Source: Sphingomonas turrisvirgatae
GTDB taxonomy: Bacteria; Pseudomonadota; Alphaproteobacteria; Sphingomonadales; Sphingomonadaceae
Length of the DNA stretch: 64,000 bases
Direction: 5' to 3'
NCBI RefSeq assembly: GCF_001721295.1
Contig: NZ_MDDS01000007.1
Coordinates: 1-64,000, forward strand
In this document: in pieces, positions 17,283-26,775 of the stretch
Position numbering within the stretch: position 1 is the first letter of the stretch
How the letters are laid out: every line of letters begins with the position of its first letter
Notes under the pieces: model-generated
Seen by the model: only the letters and a program-made list of their open reading frames with translations
What the model was told of the DNA's origin: nothing
Databases searched by the model: none
Position numbers and translations under genes: made by a program

Positions 17283-18028
17283 AGTGGCTGATTGCCTTCG
17301 ACCTCGACGGCACGCTTGCGGAGAGCAAGCGGCCATTGTCACAGGAGATGGCCGCAACCCTCGCTCGATTGCTCGCCGTCACCGACGTGGCGGTGATCTC
17401 GGGCGGTGACTGGCCGCAATTCGAAAAGCAGGTTGCTTCACGCCTTCCTGTGGATGCCGCCCTAGACCGCCTTTGGTTGATGCCGACCACGGGCACAAAG
17501 CTCTACCGGTTCATCAATGGCGCTTGGCGCGCTGTCTATGCCGAGTTGTTCGACGGCGCGGAGAGGGCGAAGATCCGCACGGCTTTCGATCGGGCGCTCG
17601 TCGATGCCGGGATCGCTGATGAACGCATCTGGGGTGAACGGATCGAGGATCGGGGTAGCCAGATCACCTTTTCAGGGCTTGGCCAGGCAGCACCGCTGAA
17701 GGAAAAGGAAGCGTGGGATCCTGACCGAAAGAAGCGCACCGCGTTGCAGGCGACCTTGCGCGCGGCGTTGCCGGACCTCTCGATCAATCTTGGCGGCACG
17801 ACATCGATCGACGTGACGAGGGCAGGGGTCGACAAAGGCTATGGCCTGAAGCGTCTGAGTGCCGAAAGCGGCGTGCCGCTCGATGCGATGCTGTTCATCG
17901 GCGATGCGATTTTCCCCGGCGGGAATGACTATCCTGCTGCTGAAATCGGCCTCGATACGGTGAAGGTGCGCGACGTAGCCGAGACGACTGCCGTCGTGAC
18001 CGCCATCATCGCATGTCTGCACCGCTAG
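17279..18028 (+). CDS. HAD-superfamily phosphatase (phosphomannomutase-like, IIB)
   Basis: 249 residues. Motif I DLDGTLAES is at residues 8-16, a cap domain follows (GSQITFSGLGQAAPLKEKEA), and motif IV is FIGDAIFPGGNDYP. The cap and motif pattern match eukaryote-like phosphomannomutase or mannosyl-phosphoglycerate phosphatase relatives, which act on sugar phosphates. The gene overlaps the ATPase stop (ATGA), so it is translationally coupled to a metal pump. Why a sugar phosphatase should sit there is not clear. Confidence 0.8.
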   Translation: MKWLIAFDLDGTLAESKRPLSQEMAATLARLLAVTDVAVISGGDWPQFEKQVASRLPVDAALDRLWLMPTTGTKLYRFINGAWRAVYAELFDGAERAKIRTAFDRALVDAGIADERIWGERIEDRGSQITFSGLGQAAPLKEKEAWDPDRKKRTALQATLRAALPDLSINLGGTTSIDVTRAGVDKGYGLKRLSAESGVPLDAMLFIGDAIFPGGNDYPAAEIGLDTVKVRDVAETTAVVTAIIACLHR

Positions 18029-18120
18029 GATCGCCGATGTTCGCAACCATCGCCTTCCCCGGTGAGACTTTCCCCCATTTCTTCCGATCTGGAGCAATCG
18101 CGTAGAACAGGCAGGCCGGC

Positions 18121-18576
18121 ATGTTTCAAAGCTCGTGGTGGGAGATCGCCACCCATATCATCAGTCTCGCCGCCGCCTACGCGCTCGCCCTGCCCGTTGG
18201 CTGGGATCGGGAGAGGGATGCGCGCAGCGCAGGTATCCGAACCTTCCCACTGGTCGCCATTGCCAGTTGCGGGTTCGTGCTGGTGGGCATCGCAATCCTC
18301 GGCCGCACGTCTCCTGCGCAAGCCAGGCTGCTCGAAGGTCTGATTACCGGCGTCGGCTTTATCGGGGGTGGCGCCATCCTGAAGAAAGGCAGCAAAGCGT
18401 CGGGCACGGCAACAGCGGCCAGCTTATGGGCTACCGGGGCGCTCGGCGCGGCGGTCGGCTATGGCCTCTATGATATCGCCGTCATTCTGAGCGCCACCAC
18501 CTTCCTCACGTTGCGTTGTTCTCGTCCGCTCAAGCGCGCCAGCAAAAGCGACGTCGGCACCCCCGCAAGCCCATGA
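18121..18576 (+). CDS. MgtC/SapB-family membrane protein
   Basis: 151 residues, four to five membrane segments. The MgtC core is clear: ALPVGWDRERDARSAGIRTF, then GLITGVGFIGGGAILKKG and ATAASLWATGALGAAVGYG. MgtC proteins are linked to Mg homeostasis and survival under stress. The C-terminal regulatory domain of full-length MgtC is missing, so it belongs to the short SapB type. It overlaps the next gene by 4 bases. Confidence 0.88.
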   Translation: MFQSSWWEIATHIISLAAAYALALPVGWDRERDARSAGIRTFPLVAIASCGFVLVGIAILGRTSPAQARLLEGLITGVGFIGGGAILKKGSKASGTATAASLWATGALGAAVGYGLYDIAVILSATTFLTLRCSRPLKRASKSDVGTPASP

Positions 18577-19052
18577 CGGCCTCTCAGGCGCCTCGATGGC
18601 CGCGGCCCGTTCGCGCGCTTACTAAACGCTGGACGCTGGCGAGCAGCATCGCGGCGCAGGATCGCCAACATCGCTTGCTGCGCTGGGCGACACTGCTGGA
18701 GCGCAATCCGCATCGGATCATCGGTTTGCTTTCTCCCTCCTGGGCGGGCGGTGATGCGCGCGGCCCGATCGTCGATCGGCCGAGCGCGATCGATGTCGCA
18801 TGGGACGACGTGGTGCTGCGCGCGATGGGGCTGGCGGGGCGGTCACGCGCCGATGTGAAGGCGTTTTTCGGGCTGTCGGATGCGGAGCTGGATCGCATTG
18901 CCGCAGGCTCCTGGCGGTGTCCAATCCGCCCCGCTTGGCAAGTCGCCGTGCGGATCAGGAACGTCGAGTGTCCGCGACTGGAAAACCGGATCGTAGGGTC
19001 CGTCTTCGCCTTCCTGCTCGCATTCTGCGCGATTTTCTATTGGGTCTTCTGA
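18573..19052 (+). CDS. Hypothetical protein with a C-terminal membrane helix
   Basis: 159 residues from ATG 18573, coupled to mgtC by an ATGA overlap. The chain is basic at the N-terminus and has no recognised domain. The middle part (SRADVKAFFGLSDAELDRIA) looks helical. A final hydrophobic helix (IVGSVFAFLLAFCAIFYWVF) could anchor it in the membrane. No function is proposed. Confidence 0.6.
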   Translation: MTASQAPRWPRPVRALTKRWTLASSIAAQDRQHRLLRWATLLERNPHRIIGLLSPSWAGGDARGPIVDRPSAIDVAWDDVVLRAMGLAGRSRADVKAFFGLSDAELDRIAAGSWRCPIRPAWQVAVRIRNVECPRLENRIVGSVFAFLLAFCAIFYWVF

Positions 19053-19064
19053 CGAGGCTGGCTT

Positions 19065-19658
19065 GTGTTCGACATCATAACATCGATCCTCTCAGCGCTC
19101 GGCGGCTTCGGCGTCTTCCTGCTGATGCTGGCCGAAAACGTCTTCCCGCCGATCCCATCGGAAGTGATCTTGCCGCTCGCAGGCTACACGGCTGCGCAAG
19201 GACGCGGCTCGCTGTTGATGATCGTTGTCGCCGGCACCCTCGGATCGGCTGCAGGGGCAGTGCTGTGGTACTATGTCGGCCGCTGGATCGGCATCGATCG
19301 GTTGAAGCGCTTCGCGTCCCGTCACGGCCGATGGCTGACGCTGACACCGGGCGAGGTCGACCATGTCGACCGCTGGTTCGCCCGCTATGGCCATTGGGCG
19401 GTTCTGTTCGGCCGTATGGTCCCGGGGGTCCGGACATTGATCTCGGTGCCCGCAGGGGTCAGCGGGATGCCCCTTGGTCCATTCTTGGTCTCGACGCTCG
19501 CCGGCTCGGCCATATGGACCGTGATCCTCGTGCTGGCGGGCTATGAGCTGGGCGAGCGCTATAGCCAGGTGGCGAGCGTCATCGAGCCGGTCAGCAACGC
19601 CGTGCTCGCGCTGGCCGTCATCTGGTATCTTTGGCGGGTCGCGACTTTCGGGCGGTGA
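19065..19658 (+). CDS. DedA-family membrane protein
   Basis: 197 residues from GTG 19065. It has the DedA features: LAENVFPPIPSEVILPLAG near the N-terminus, a central arginine segment (FGRMVPGVRTLISVPAG) and several membrane helices. DedA/Tvp38 proteins are thought to act as lipid flippases that recycle undecaprenyl or phosphatidyl lipids and affect envelope stress tolerance. It starts 12 bases after the previous gene, so it may belong to the mgtC operon. Confidence 0.88.
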   Translation: MFDIITSILSALGGFGVFLLMLAENVFPPIPSEVILPLAGYTAAQGRGSLLMIVVAGTLGSAAGAVLWYYVGRWIGIDRLKRFASRHGRWLTLTPGEVDHVDRWFARYGHWAVLFGRMVPGVRTLISVPAGVSGMPLGPFLVSTLAGSAIWTVILVLAGYELGERYSQVASVIEPVSNAVLALAVIWYLWRVATFGR

Positions 19659-19892
19659 AGGGGCGGCGATTGATGGCTGGCCTGCTGCCCGTGCCTCCTG
19701 CCGGCCTTTGGCTCATGGCGGCTTCGATGCTTGTCCGCATCACACGCCTCGCACGTGCCTTTAGCCTGATCTCGCCAGCCTGCGCGATTGTTCTCATCAA
19801 GTGGGTGGACGGCTTCACCGCAGCGGATTTCACGCATGGCGTCGCAACGGAGGGAAGTGGCGTCGCGCCGGAATATGGAGAGGATCGACATA

Positions 19893-20135
19893 ATGGGGAA
19901 CAGCAAGCAGCGGGCGGCAATCGCCGTTGCCGCGACAATTGGTCTGTCCGGATGCGGGCTGATTAAACCACGGGATGCGGGCTATTTCCGCTTCCACGCG
20001 GAAGAGGCGAGACTAGTCGTCACACGCTGCAAGCAGGGCCAAGAGACCGGCGGCGACTGCGAGGCTGCGGCGCAAGCCGTGGCCGAGCTCGACGCGGTGG
20101 CGCGACGAGAGTCCTCTGCCGACGGTCGACGCTGA
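19893..20135 (+). CDS. EexN-like small lipoprotein
   Basis: 80 residues from ATG 19893, with GGAGAGG at the right distance; ATG 19875 is an alternative. Lipobox region [12 protein letters not shown]. The mature part [19 protein letters not shown] with a later cysteine ([15 protein letters not shown]) resembles the entry-exclusion lipoprotein EexN of conjugative plasmids. No other transfer genes are adjacent, so it would be a leftover of a transfer region. The 234 bases before it (19659-19892) show no other convincing gene. Confidence 0.55.
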   Translation: MGNSKQRAAIAVAATIGLSGCGLIKPRDAGYFRFHAEEARLVVTRCKQGQETGGDCEAAAQAVAELDAVARRESSADGRR

Positions 20136-20193
20136 TGGTAGCCGCCTTCGCCCGCACCATGAATCGAAACTCTGCCACTGGAGAACAAGTGTA

Positions 20194-20589
20194 ATGATCG
20201 GAACCACCAGAGCATTTGTGCTGATGCTCGCAATGGCCGCTGGGCAAACGCCGCTCGCCGCGAGCGCCCAGCACACCCAACACGACTTAAGCGCATCAGA
20301 AACTGTGGCTTCTGACCAGCGGACCGAGACGCCCGCAACCGAGGCTTACCGAGCAGCCAATGCCAAGATGCATGGCGAAATGGATGTAACATTCACCGGC
20401 GATGCCGATGCCGACTTCATGCGTGCGATGATCCCGCATCATCAAGGCGCGATTGCGATGGCCGAAGTCGAACTGAAATATGGTCGCGATCCCGCTGTTC
20501 GCCGCCTCGCGGCCGAAGTCGTGGCGACACAGCGGCGCGAGATCGCCCAGATGCGAGCTTGGCTAGCCCGCCGGGAAACCCGCAAATAA
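20194..20589 (+). CDS. Periplasmic DUF305 protein (CopM-like)
   Basis: 131 residues, with a signal peptide ([16 protein letters not shown]). The DUF305 core is [21 protein letters not shown], with the MIPHHxGA metal-binding pattern. A helix with a basic end follows ([13 protein letters not shown]). DUF305 proteins bind copper or other soft metals in the periplasm. A related protein is at 60880. The gene stands alone between the EexN-like gene and a convergent cluster. Confidence 0.82.
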   Translation: MIGTTRAFVLMLAMAAGQTPLAASAQHTQHDLSASETVASDQRTETPATEAYRAANAKMHGEMDVTFTGDADADFMRAMIPHHQGAIAMAEVELKYGRDPAVRRLAAEVVATQRREIAQMRAWLARRETRK

Positions 20590-20644
20590 TCGTAGCTGAC
20601 AATCGAAGTGCTGTCTTAACACCCTGCCATTCCTAGATTCAAAT

Positions 20645-20672
20645 CCTCGGCGATTGCGACCGATCGCCGAGG
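20645..20672 (-). terminator. Terminator hairpin after the czc2/hupE operon
   Basis: A perfect 10-bp inverted repeat (20645-20654 and 20663-20672) with an 8-base loop. It lies just past the probable end of the DUF6488-like gene (stop at 20681) and between convergent genes, so it may serve both strands. Confidence 0.6.
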
Positions 20673-20680
20673 CTTTAAAA

Positions 20681-20996
20681 TCACTTCGCGGTGGGCCAGT
20701 AGACGTCGCGCTTCCATCTGCATTCACGACAACACGAAGCGTTCGTCGTGCCGCTGCATGCGCCGCATTTGTGAAAGTGACGACGGTCTGACGGGCGCCG
20801 CCCAGCGTGCGCTCGCTAGACCCTTGCAGATTGGCTTTCGTCCAGCTCGCCGGAAGCTTCGATTGCGTCACCATGCGGATGATATGCTGACGCGCCTGAT
20901 CCGCTGGCGCTTGCTGCTGCACCTCTTCATCATGGTCGGGGTGGGCCATAGCAGGGGAGGCAATGAGCGCTGCCCCAGCAAGGAAGCATATTTCAT
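20681..20996 (-). pseudogene. DUF6488-like periplasmic protein gene with two 1-bp frameshifts
   Basis: Reading from ATG 20996 gives MKYASLLG, then leaves frame. One extra G in the CCCC run at 20973-20976 (plus strand) would join it to a signal peptide GAALIASPAMA and the mature chain AHPDHDEEVQQQ. That chain continues through VTQSKLPASWTKANLQ to VVVNADG. A second missing base near 20712-20718 would join it to KRDVYWPTAK and a TGA at 20681. Without the fixes the central frame runs past the terminator. The two single-base losses suggest a decayed gene or sequencing errors in short runs. The naming as DUF6488 is from memory of similar gene neighbourhoods and is tentative. Confidence 0.55.
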
Positions 20997-21033
20997 AGGT
21001 CGTCTCCGGTTGAAGGATTGGCTTGTGGGTAGG

Positions 21034-21636
21034 TCAGGATTTCGGTTTCGCGGCGAAGCTACGGAACGTGCCGGTTGCCGTCACCGTAACGGTGACGGGG
21101 GAAGAGGTACGGTTACGCCAATACCACCCATGCATCCCGTCGAACGGAGCCTGGAACTCACCTCGCTCGCCAGCAGACGATCCCTTCTCGTAGCTGGTAT
21201 ATTCGTCAGCCGGCGCATCATGCTCTTCACCATGCAACTCGAAGCGAATTTCCGGTCCGCCGGTTGTCCAAGCGTAGGTAATCTTGTCCCCAGCGCGCAT
21301 GTCAGCTTTGACCTCGCGCCCTTCGTCGGGGGCGAGCGTGACCTTCACCTCGGCGCTCTGCGCGGTCGCTGGCACATTCGACGTTGCCGCCGACGGCGCT
21401 GTCGTAGTGGCTGCCGGGACGGTAGCCGTCTCGGCAGCATGTTCGGCCTGCTTCACCTCTCCCATGCGAGTGAGGCCAAGCAGGCGTCCCGTCCCGATCG
21501 GGTCGACACCATATTCGGCGGGCAGGATCGTCGTCGCGAGCAGCGCGACGGCGACGCCGAAGGCAAGCGCCGTTGCCCGGTTGAGCTGGTGCAGCGTCGG
21601 CAGATCGCCGACGTTCGGCAGATTGGCGTTTTTCAT
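21034..21636 (-). CDS. Membrane-anchored periplasmic protein (transmembrane anchor protein)
   Basis: 200 residues. One N-terminal membrane helix (ALAFGVAVALLATTILPAEY) is followed by an Ala/Thr-rich linker and a beta-rich periplasmic domain containing ELHGEEHDAPADEYTSYEKG and GMHGWYWRNRTSSPVTV. His and acidic residues in the first segment could bind metal. It overlaps the hupE-like gene by one base and belongs to the czc2 operon. Similar proteins accompany HupE and RND genes in sphingomonad metal clusters, where the role is unknown. Confidence 0.7.
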   Translation of the reverse strand: MKNANLPNVGDLPTLHQLNRATALAFGVAVALLATTILPAEYGVDPIGTGRLLGLTRMGEVKQAEHAAETATVPAATTTAPSAATSNVPATAQSAEVKVTLAPDEGREVKADMRAGDKITYAWTTGGPEIRFELHGEEHDAPADEYTSYEKGSSAGERGEFQAPFDGMHGWYWRNRTSSPVTVTVTATGTFRSFAAKPKS

Positions 21637-22391
21637 CAGGCGTTCCCTTCGAGAATGAGGCCGGCGAGCTGGTAGCCGGAAAGGACGAAGCCGGCGGTCA
21701 TCAGGACCACGTTCGCGGCAAAGGCATATCGGCGGAAGCTGGCGGTGCGGCGCCAGTAGCCCATAACGATCAGGATCGCGGACAGAGCGAGCAACTGGCC
21801 TATTTCGACGCCGACGTTGAACGACAGCAGATTCACCAACAAGCCGTTCGATGGCAGCGCGAAGTCTTGGAGCTTGGTCGCGAGGCCGAATCCGTGGAAC
21901 AGGCCGAAGATCAGGACCGCGGCCTTGGTGTTAGGCTGGACGCCGAACCACCGTTGATAGGCACCGAGATTGTCGAGCGCCTTATAGACCACCGACAGAC
22001 CGATAATCGCGTCGATCGCATAGGGACTGACGTGGGTGCCGAGCAGAACGCCGGCGATCAGCGTCGTGCTGTGGCCGATCGCGAACAGCGTCACGTAGGC
22101 TGCGACCTGCTTCATCCGGTAGAGGAAGAAGATCACCCCGAACAGGAACAGCAGATGGTCGTAGCCTGTGACCATGTGCTTGGCGCCGAGATAGAGGAAG
22201 GCGCCGGGGGCGGGTCCGTTGATCGTCTCGATGAATGCCTGATCGCCTTTGGCGACCCCATGTGCATAGGCGGCGCTCGCCATGAACGTCGCGGTGGCGA
22301 CGGCAAGGAGCGTCGTCACCCCTCTCAAACGCAGCGGGAGCAGCCACGGGCGGTTGGATGATGTTTCCACGGTAAGTTGTCTCCGCTTCAT
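21636..22391 (-). CDS. HupE/UreJ-family metal transporter-like membrane protein
   Basis: 251 residues from ATG 22391, overlapping the RND stop (ATGA). A hydrophobic N-terminal segment is followed by the HupE core: GAKHMVTGYDHLLFLFGVIF, then AIGHSTTLIAGVL and GLFHGFGLATKL, where repeated His residues lie in membrane helices. HupE/UreJ proteins transport Ni or Co. Its place in an operon with a CsoR/RcnR-type operator fits Ni/Co handling. Confidence 0.85.
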   Translation of the reverse strand: MKRRQLTVETSSNRPWLLPLRLRGVTTLLAVATATFMASAAYAHGVAKGDQAFIETINGPAPGAFLYLGAKHMVTGYDHLLFLFGVIFFLYRMKQVAAYVTLFAIGHSTTLIAGVLLGTHVSPYAIDAIIGLSVVYKALDNLGAYQRWFGVQPNTKAAVLIFGLFHGFGLATKLQDFALPSNGLLVNLLSFNVGVEIGQLLALSAILIVMGYWRRTASFRRYAFAANVVLMTAGFVLSGYQLAGLILEGNA

Positions 22392-25300
22392 CACGCGAGC
22401 GCGTGGGCCGGGGTGGCAGAATCGGTACGTCGCCGCTGCGACCATCGACCCGCGAGGGCGGTGATCGCCGGGAGCACCAGCAAGGTGAGGGCGGTCGATG
22501 TGATGAGGCCACCAATGACGACGGTCGCGAGCGGCCGTTGCACCTCGGCGCCGGTGCCGGTAGCCAGCGCCATCGGCACGAAGCCGAGCGACGCCACCAA
22601 CGCGGTCATCAGTACCGGGCGGACGCGCTCCATCGCACCGCCCACGATCGCATCGTCGTCGCTTGCCCCTTCCTCACGATGCTTCCCGATCGCGCTCATC
22701 ATCACGAGGCCGTTGAGGACAGCGACGCCCGATAGAGCGATGAACCCGACCGCTGCGGTGATTGAGAAGGGGATACCGCGCAGCAGCAGCGCAAACACGC
22801 CCCCGGCGAGTGCCATCGGCACCGCCGAGAACACGATCGCCGCCGACACGAAGCTGCCGAGCGCCATGTAGAGCAGGGCGTAGATCGCGATAAAGCAGAT
22901 CGGCACGACGATCAGCAGACGCAGCCGAGCCGATTGCAGACTCTCGAAGGTGCCGCCCCACTCGGTATACATGCCGGCGGGGAGCTGTATCTGGCCGATC
23001 TTCGCCTGCGCTTCCTCGACGAACCCGCCAAGGTCGCGCCCGCGGACGTTGATCTGCACGACCACCATCCGCTTGCCGTTCTCACGACTGATCTGGTTCA
23101 ACCCCTGCGTGTAGTTGAACCGGGCGACCTGGCTAAGCGGGATCGAGCGCGCCACCTGACCTTCGGCCGCGGGCAGCATCACCGGGATCGACCCCAGCGT
23201 CTCAAGGTCATCCCGCTGCGCGTCGGGGAGGCGGACCACGACGTCGAACCGCCGGTCTCCCTCGAACAGCAACCCGGCCTCACGACCGCCAAGCGCAGCC
23301 GAGACAGTGTTCGCCACCTCCTCGACCGACAGGCCGTAACGGCCCGCCGCTTGCCGATCGATCTGCACATCGAAGGTCGGCGCGCCGGACGTTTGCTCGG
23401 CGCTCACGTCGCCAGCGCCGGGAATGGTGCGCATGACGGCGGCGATGCGACGCGCCTGTTCGCTCATCGCGTCAAGGTCGTCGCCGTAGAGCTTGATCGC
23501 GACGTCGGCGCGGACGCCAGCAATTAGCTCGTTGAAGCGCATCTGGATCGGTTGCTGGATCTCCGTGCGGTTGCCGATCAACGGTTTCATCCGCTCCTCA
23601 ATGCGGCGAAGAATGTCCTCCTTGCTTTTCACCTCCGCCGGCCATTCGTCCTCCGGCTTGGGGATGACGTAGGTGTCCGACGCATTAGGCGGCATCGGGT
23701 CGGTGCCGAGATCGGCGTTGCCGTTCTTGGAGAAGACCAGCGCCACCTCCGGCAGCGTCTTCAATGCGTTCTCGATCTGGAGCTGCATCTGCGTCGATTG
23801 GTCGATCGACGCCGACGGCACGCGGAAGTTGGTGACGGTTATGTCCTTCTCGTCGAGCTGCGGCATGAACTCCTCGCCGAGCAAGCCAAAGCTCAGCACG
23901 GCCGCAACGAACACGCCGACACCGCCCAGGATGAAGGGCATCGGGCGGGCGACAGCCCGGCCCAGCACGGGGGCGTAGCGTTCCTTGAACCAGCGGATCG
24001 GCTTCACTTCCGTCTCACTGACCCGGCCCTTGACGACGATCGCGATCATCGCGGGAACGAAGGTAAGCGACAGGACGAAAGCAGAGGCGAGCGCCACCAT
24101 CAACGTGATCGCCATCGGCGCGAACGTCTTGCCCTCGACGCCCTGGAAGGTGAGCAGGGGCACGAAGACGAGGAAGATGATGAGCTGACCATAAACGGTC
24201 GGCCGCACCATCTCCTTGGCCGCGAGCGTCGTTTCCTCCATCCGCTCTTCGCGGGTGAGAAGCCGGCCTTCATGCTCCTGGCGCTCGGCAAGGCGGCGAA
24301 GCGCATTCTCGACGATGATGACGGCGCCGTCGACGATCAGCCCGAAGTCGAGCGCCCCCAGGCTCATCAGGTTGCCCGACACGCCCAACCCGTTCATCCC
24401 TGCGGCCGTCATCAACATGGTAATCGGGATGACTGCGGCGGTGATGAGCGCGGCGCGGATGTTGCCGAGGAGCAGGAACAGCACGACGATGACGAGCAGC
24501 GCGCCTTCGGTCAGGTTCTTTTCCACCGTCGCGATCGTCGCGTTGACGAGCTTCGAGCGGTTATAGACAGGCTCGGCGAACACGTCGGGCGGCAGCGCCT
24601 TGTTGATCTGCGTCAGCTTCTCGGCGGCATCGGTCGCGACGATGCGGCTGTTGTCCCCAACCAGCATCAGCACCGTCGAGATGACCGCTTCCGATCCCAT
24701 GCGGCTGCCGGAGCCGGTGCGGACCGCACCGCCGATCACCACCTGGCCCACGTCCTTGACGCGGACGGGGACGCCGTTGCGGGTCGCGACGACGGCTTCC
24801 TGAATGTCCTCGATCGACTTCAGACGAGCATCGGCGCGGACAAGGAAGCTCTCGCCGGCGCGGCGGACATAGTTGGACCCGGCGGAGAGGTTGGCCCGCT
24901 CCATCGCGTCCGCCAGCTCCGTGACGGACAATCCATAGCTGGCGAGCGCGTTGAGGTTTGGCTCGATCAGATATTGCTTCACATAGCCGCCGTTGGAATC
25001 GACGCCGGCGACGCCGCGCACCGCCCGCATCTGCGGGCGGATGACCCAGTCTTGGACCGTGCGGAGATAGGCGGCTTTTGCCAGTTCGGTGGTTAGCCGC
25101 TCGCCCTCGGGGGTGAGATAGCTGCCGTCCGACTGCCAGCCCGGTTTGCCGTCGACCGTCTTCAGGCCCTTGCCGTCAGGATGACGGAAGGCGACCGAAT
25201 AGAAGAAGATTTCGCCAAGCCCCGTGCTGAGCGGCGCGAGGATCGGCTGCGCGTTGGCGGGAAGGCTGTCGCGCGACTGCGCAAGCCGTTCCGTGACCTG

Positions 25301-25624
25301 CTGGCGCGCGAAGTAGATATCGGTGCGATCGGTGAATACCGCCGTCACCTGGCTGAAGCCGTTGCGCGAGATAGAGCGCGTCATCTCAAGCCCTGGGATA
25401 CCGGCCAGCGCCGTCTCCACCGGGAACGTCACCTGCTTCTCGATATCGACCGGCCCCAAGGTCGGAGCGAAGGTGCTGATCTGGACCTGCCGGTTGGTGA
25501 CGTCGGGCACGGCGTCGATCGGCAGCTTGGTAATCTGCCAGAGGCCGAAGCCGATGACGACGAGGGTCAGGAAGGCGACAAGCCATCGCATCCGGACCGA
25601 AAGGGAGAGGATGCGGCCGATCAT
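22391..25624 (-). CDS. CzcA/CnrA-like heavy-metal RND efflux pump, second copy
   Basis: 1077 residues, complete. It has the HME-RND N-terminus (KLPIDAVPDVTNRQVQI) and the proton-relay motif DFGLIVDGAVIIVEN (about residue 426). It is clearly diverged from the pump at 7633, so it is not a recent duplicate. The genomic partners (HupE, an MFS exporter with a His-rich tail, CsoR/RcnR control) suggest Ni/Co as substrate, but the sequence does not prove it. Overlaps by 4 bases at both ends show coupled translation with the adaptor and hupE. Confidence 0.9.
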   Translation of the reverse strand: MIGRILSLSVRMRWLVAFLTLVVIGFGLWQITKLPIDAVPDVTNRQVQISTFAPTLGPVDIEKQVTFPVETALAGIPGLEMTRSISRNGFSQVTAVFTDRTDIYFARQQVTERLAQSRDSLPANAQPILAPLSTGLGEIFFYSVAFRHPDGKGLKTVDGKPGWQSDGSYLTPEGERLTTELAKAAYLRTVQDWVIRPQMRAVRGVAGVDSNGGYVKQYLIEPNLNALASYGLSVTELADAMERANLSAGSNYVRRAGESFLVRADARLKSIEDIQEAVVATRNGVPVRVKDVGQVVIGGAVRTGSGSRMGSEAVISTVLMLVGDNSRIVATDAAEKLTQINKALPPDVFAEPVYNRSKLVNATIATVEKNLTEGALLVIVVLFLLLGNIRAALITAAVIPITMLMTAAGMNGLGVSGNLMSLGALDFGLIVDGAVIIVENALRRLAERQEHEGRLLTREERMEETTLAAKEMVRPTVYGQLIIFLVFVPLLTFQGVEGKTFAPMAITLMVALASAFVLSLTFVPAMIAIVVKGRVSETEVKPIRWFKERYAPVLGRAVARPMPFILGGVGVFVAAVLSFGLLGEEFMPQLDEKDITVTNFRVPSASIDQSTQMQLQIENALKTLPEVALVFSKNGNADLGTDPMPPNASDTYVIPKPEDEWPAEVKSKEDILRRIEERMKPLIGNRTEIQQPIQMRFNELIAGVRADVAIKLYGDDLDAMSEQARRIAAVMRTIPGAGDVSAEQTSGAPTFDVQIDRQAAGRYGLSVEEVANTVSAALGGREAGLLFEGDRRFDVVVRLPDAQRDDLETLGSIPVMLPAAEGQVARSIPLSQVARFNYTQGLNQISRENGKRMVVVQINVRGRDLGGFVEEAQAKIGQIQLPAGMYTEWGGTFESLQSARLRLLIVVPICFIAIYALLYMALGSFVSAAIVFSAVPMALAGGVFALLLRGIPFSITAAVGFIALSGVAVLNGLVMMSAIGKHREEGASDDDAIVGGAMERVRPVLMTALVASLGFVPMALATGTGAEVQRPLATVVIGGLITSTALTLLVLPAITALAGRWSQRRRTDSATPAHALA

Positions 25625-26775
25625 TCCGCCGACTCCTTCTCGATCTCGGCCTTGAGAAGGAAAGCGTTGGTGATGGCGATCTGTGTGCCGGCGGCGAGGC
25701 CGCCGGTGATCGCCACCATCCCACCCGATCGGCTGCCGATCTGAACCCGCTGCGCGCGGAAGCCCTGGCCGGTGCGGACGAACACCACGCTGTCGCTGCC
25801 AAGCGTCTGCACCGCGTCTTGCGGCACCATCACGCCGCTCTTTGCGGCTCCACCACTGGCAAGGATGCGGGCCTGAACAAGCTGGCCTGGGGCAAGCGTG
25901 CTGCCGCCGGCGGTCGGCGTGACGACGACCGTCGCGGTCCGCGATTGCGGATCGACGACGCCGGTCGCCGACCGCACCCGCCCTTCGATCGTGTGACCGT
26001 CTGTGGTGGTCAGCTCTACCCTGTCGCCTTCTCGGACACGGCCAGCATCGGCAGGCGGGACGCTTGCGGTGATCTGAAGCCGGCGTGGATCGGCGACCCG
26101 GAACAACTCGGTTTCAGCCGCGACGAACTGGCCGAGATTGGCACCGGCATTGGTGACGCGCCCCGCGACGGGGCTGACGACCGCGACCGATCGACCGTCG
26201 CCCGAAACACGGGCCGCGCCTGCGGCGGCGCTGGCCCGTCGGGCGTCGGCCTGGGCGACGGCAAGGTTGGCCTGCGCCGATTCATAGTCGGCGCGGGGAG
26301 TCACGCCCTGCGCGAGCAAGCCGCGCTCTCGTTCGAGCTGACGCGCGGCGAGGGTGACGCGCGCGGACGCGGCCGAGCGGTCGGCCGCGATTTGCGAAGC
26401 ATCGCGGCTCTCGACCAACGCAAGGGTCTGGCCGGCGCGAACCGGATCGCCGATGCGGACCATGATACGGCTGACCGTGCCTGGCGCGCGCGCGGTCAGC
26501 ACCGCCTCGGCGTCGGGCGTCGCCTCGACCGTGGCGGAGGCAAGGATCGCGGCGTCCAGCTCGCCGGAGGCCGCCGGGGCGACGGTGATCTGCGATGCCG
26601 AAAGCGCCTGTTGCGTCATCGCAACCGTGTTCGACGGCTTCGACGGCGCTGCGGCCTCCGTAGGGTCAGGGGTGGGCGGCGGCGATTGAGTGAGGCGCGC
26701 AGCGCCAAAGCCGAGCGCTGCGGCGGCAACCAGGCCGATAGCGGCGCCGGTATAAAGACGATTTCTATCGGTCAT
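25621..26775 (-). CDS. RND periplasmic adaptor, second copy
   Basis: 384 residues. A short N-terminal membrane anchor (LYTGAAIGLVAAAALGFGAA) replaces the lipobox of the czcB copies. The lipoyl, coiled-coil (LAARQLERERGLLAQGVTP), barrel and proximal domains follow in normal order, including VSRIMVRIGDPVRAGQTLAL. It works with the pump at 22391 and the channel at 26772, overlapping both by 4 bases. Confidence 0.9.
   Translation of the reverse strand: MTDRNRLYTGAAIGLVAAAALGFGAARLTQSPPPTPDPTEAAAPSKPSNTVAMTQQALSASQITVAPAASGELDAAILASATVEATPDAEAVLTARAPGTVSRIMVRIGDPVRAGQTLALVESRDASQIAADRSAASARVTLAARQLERERGLLAQGVTPRADYESAQANLAVAQADARRASAAAGAARVSGDGRSVAVVSPVAGRVTNAGANLGQFVAAETELFRVADPRRLQITASVPPADAGRVREGDRVELTTTDGHTIEGRVRSATGVVDPQSRTATVVVTPTAGGSTLAPGQLVQARILASGGAAKSGVMVPQDAVQTLGSDSVVFVRTGQGFRAQRVQIGSRSGGMVAITGGLAAGTQIAITNAFLLKAEIEKESAE

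Noticed and set aside
23552..25096. Long plus-strand frame opposite the second RND pump
   Set aside because: Shadow of the pump gene: odd composition, no start signal, no family likeness.
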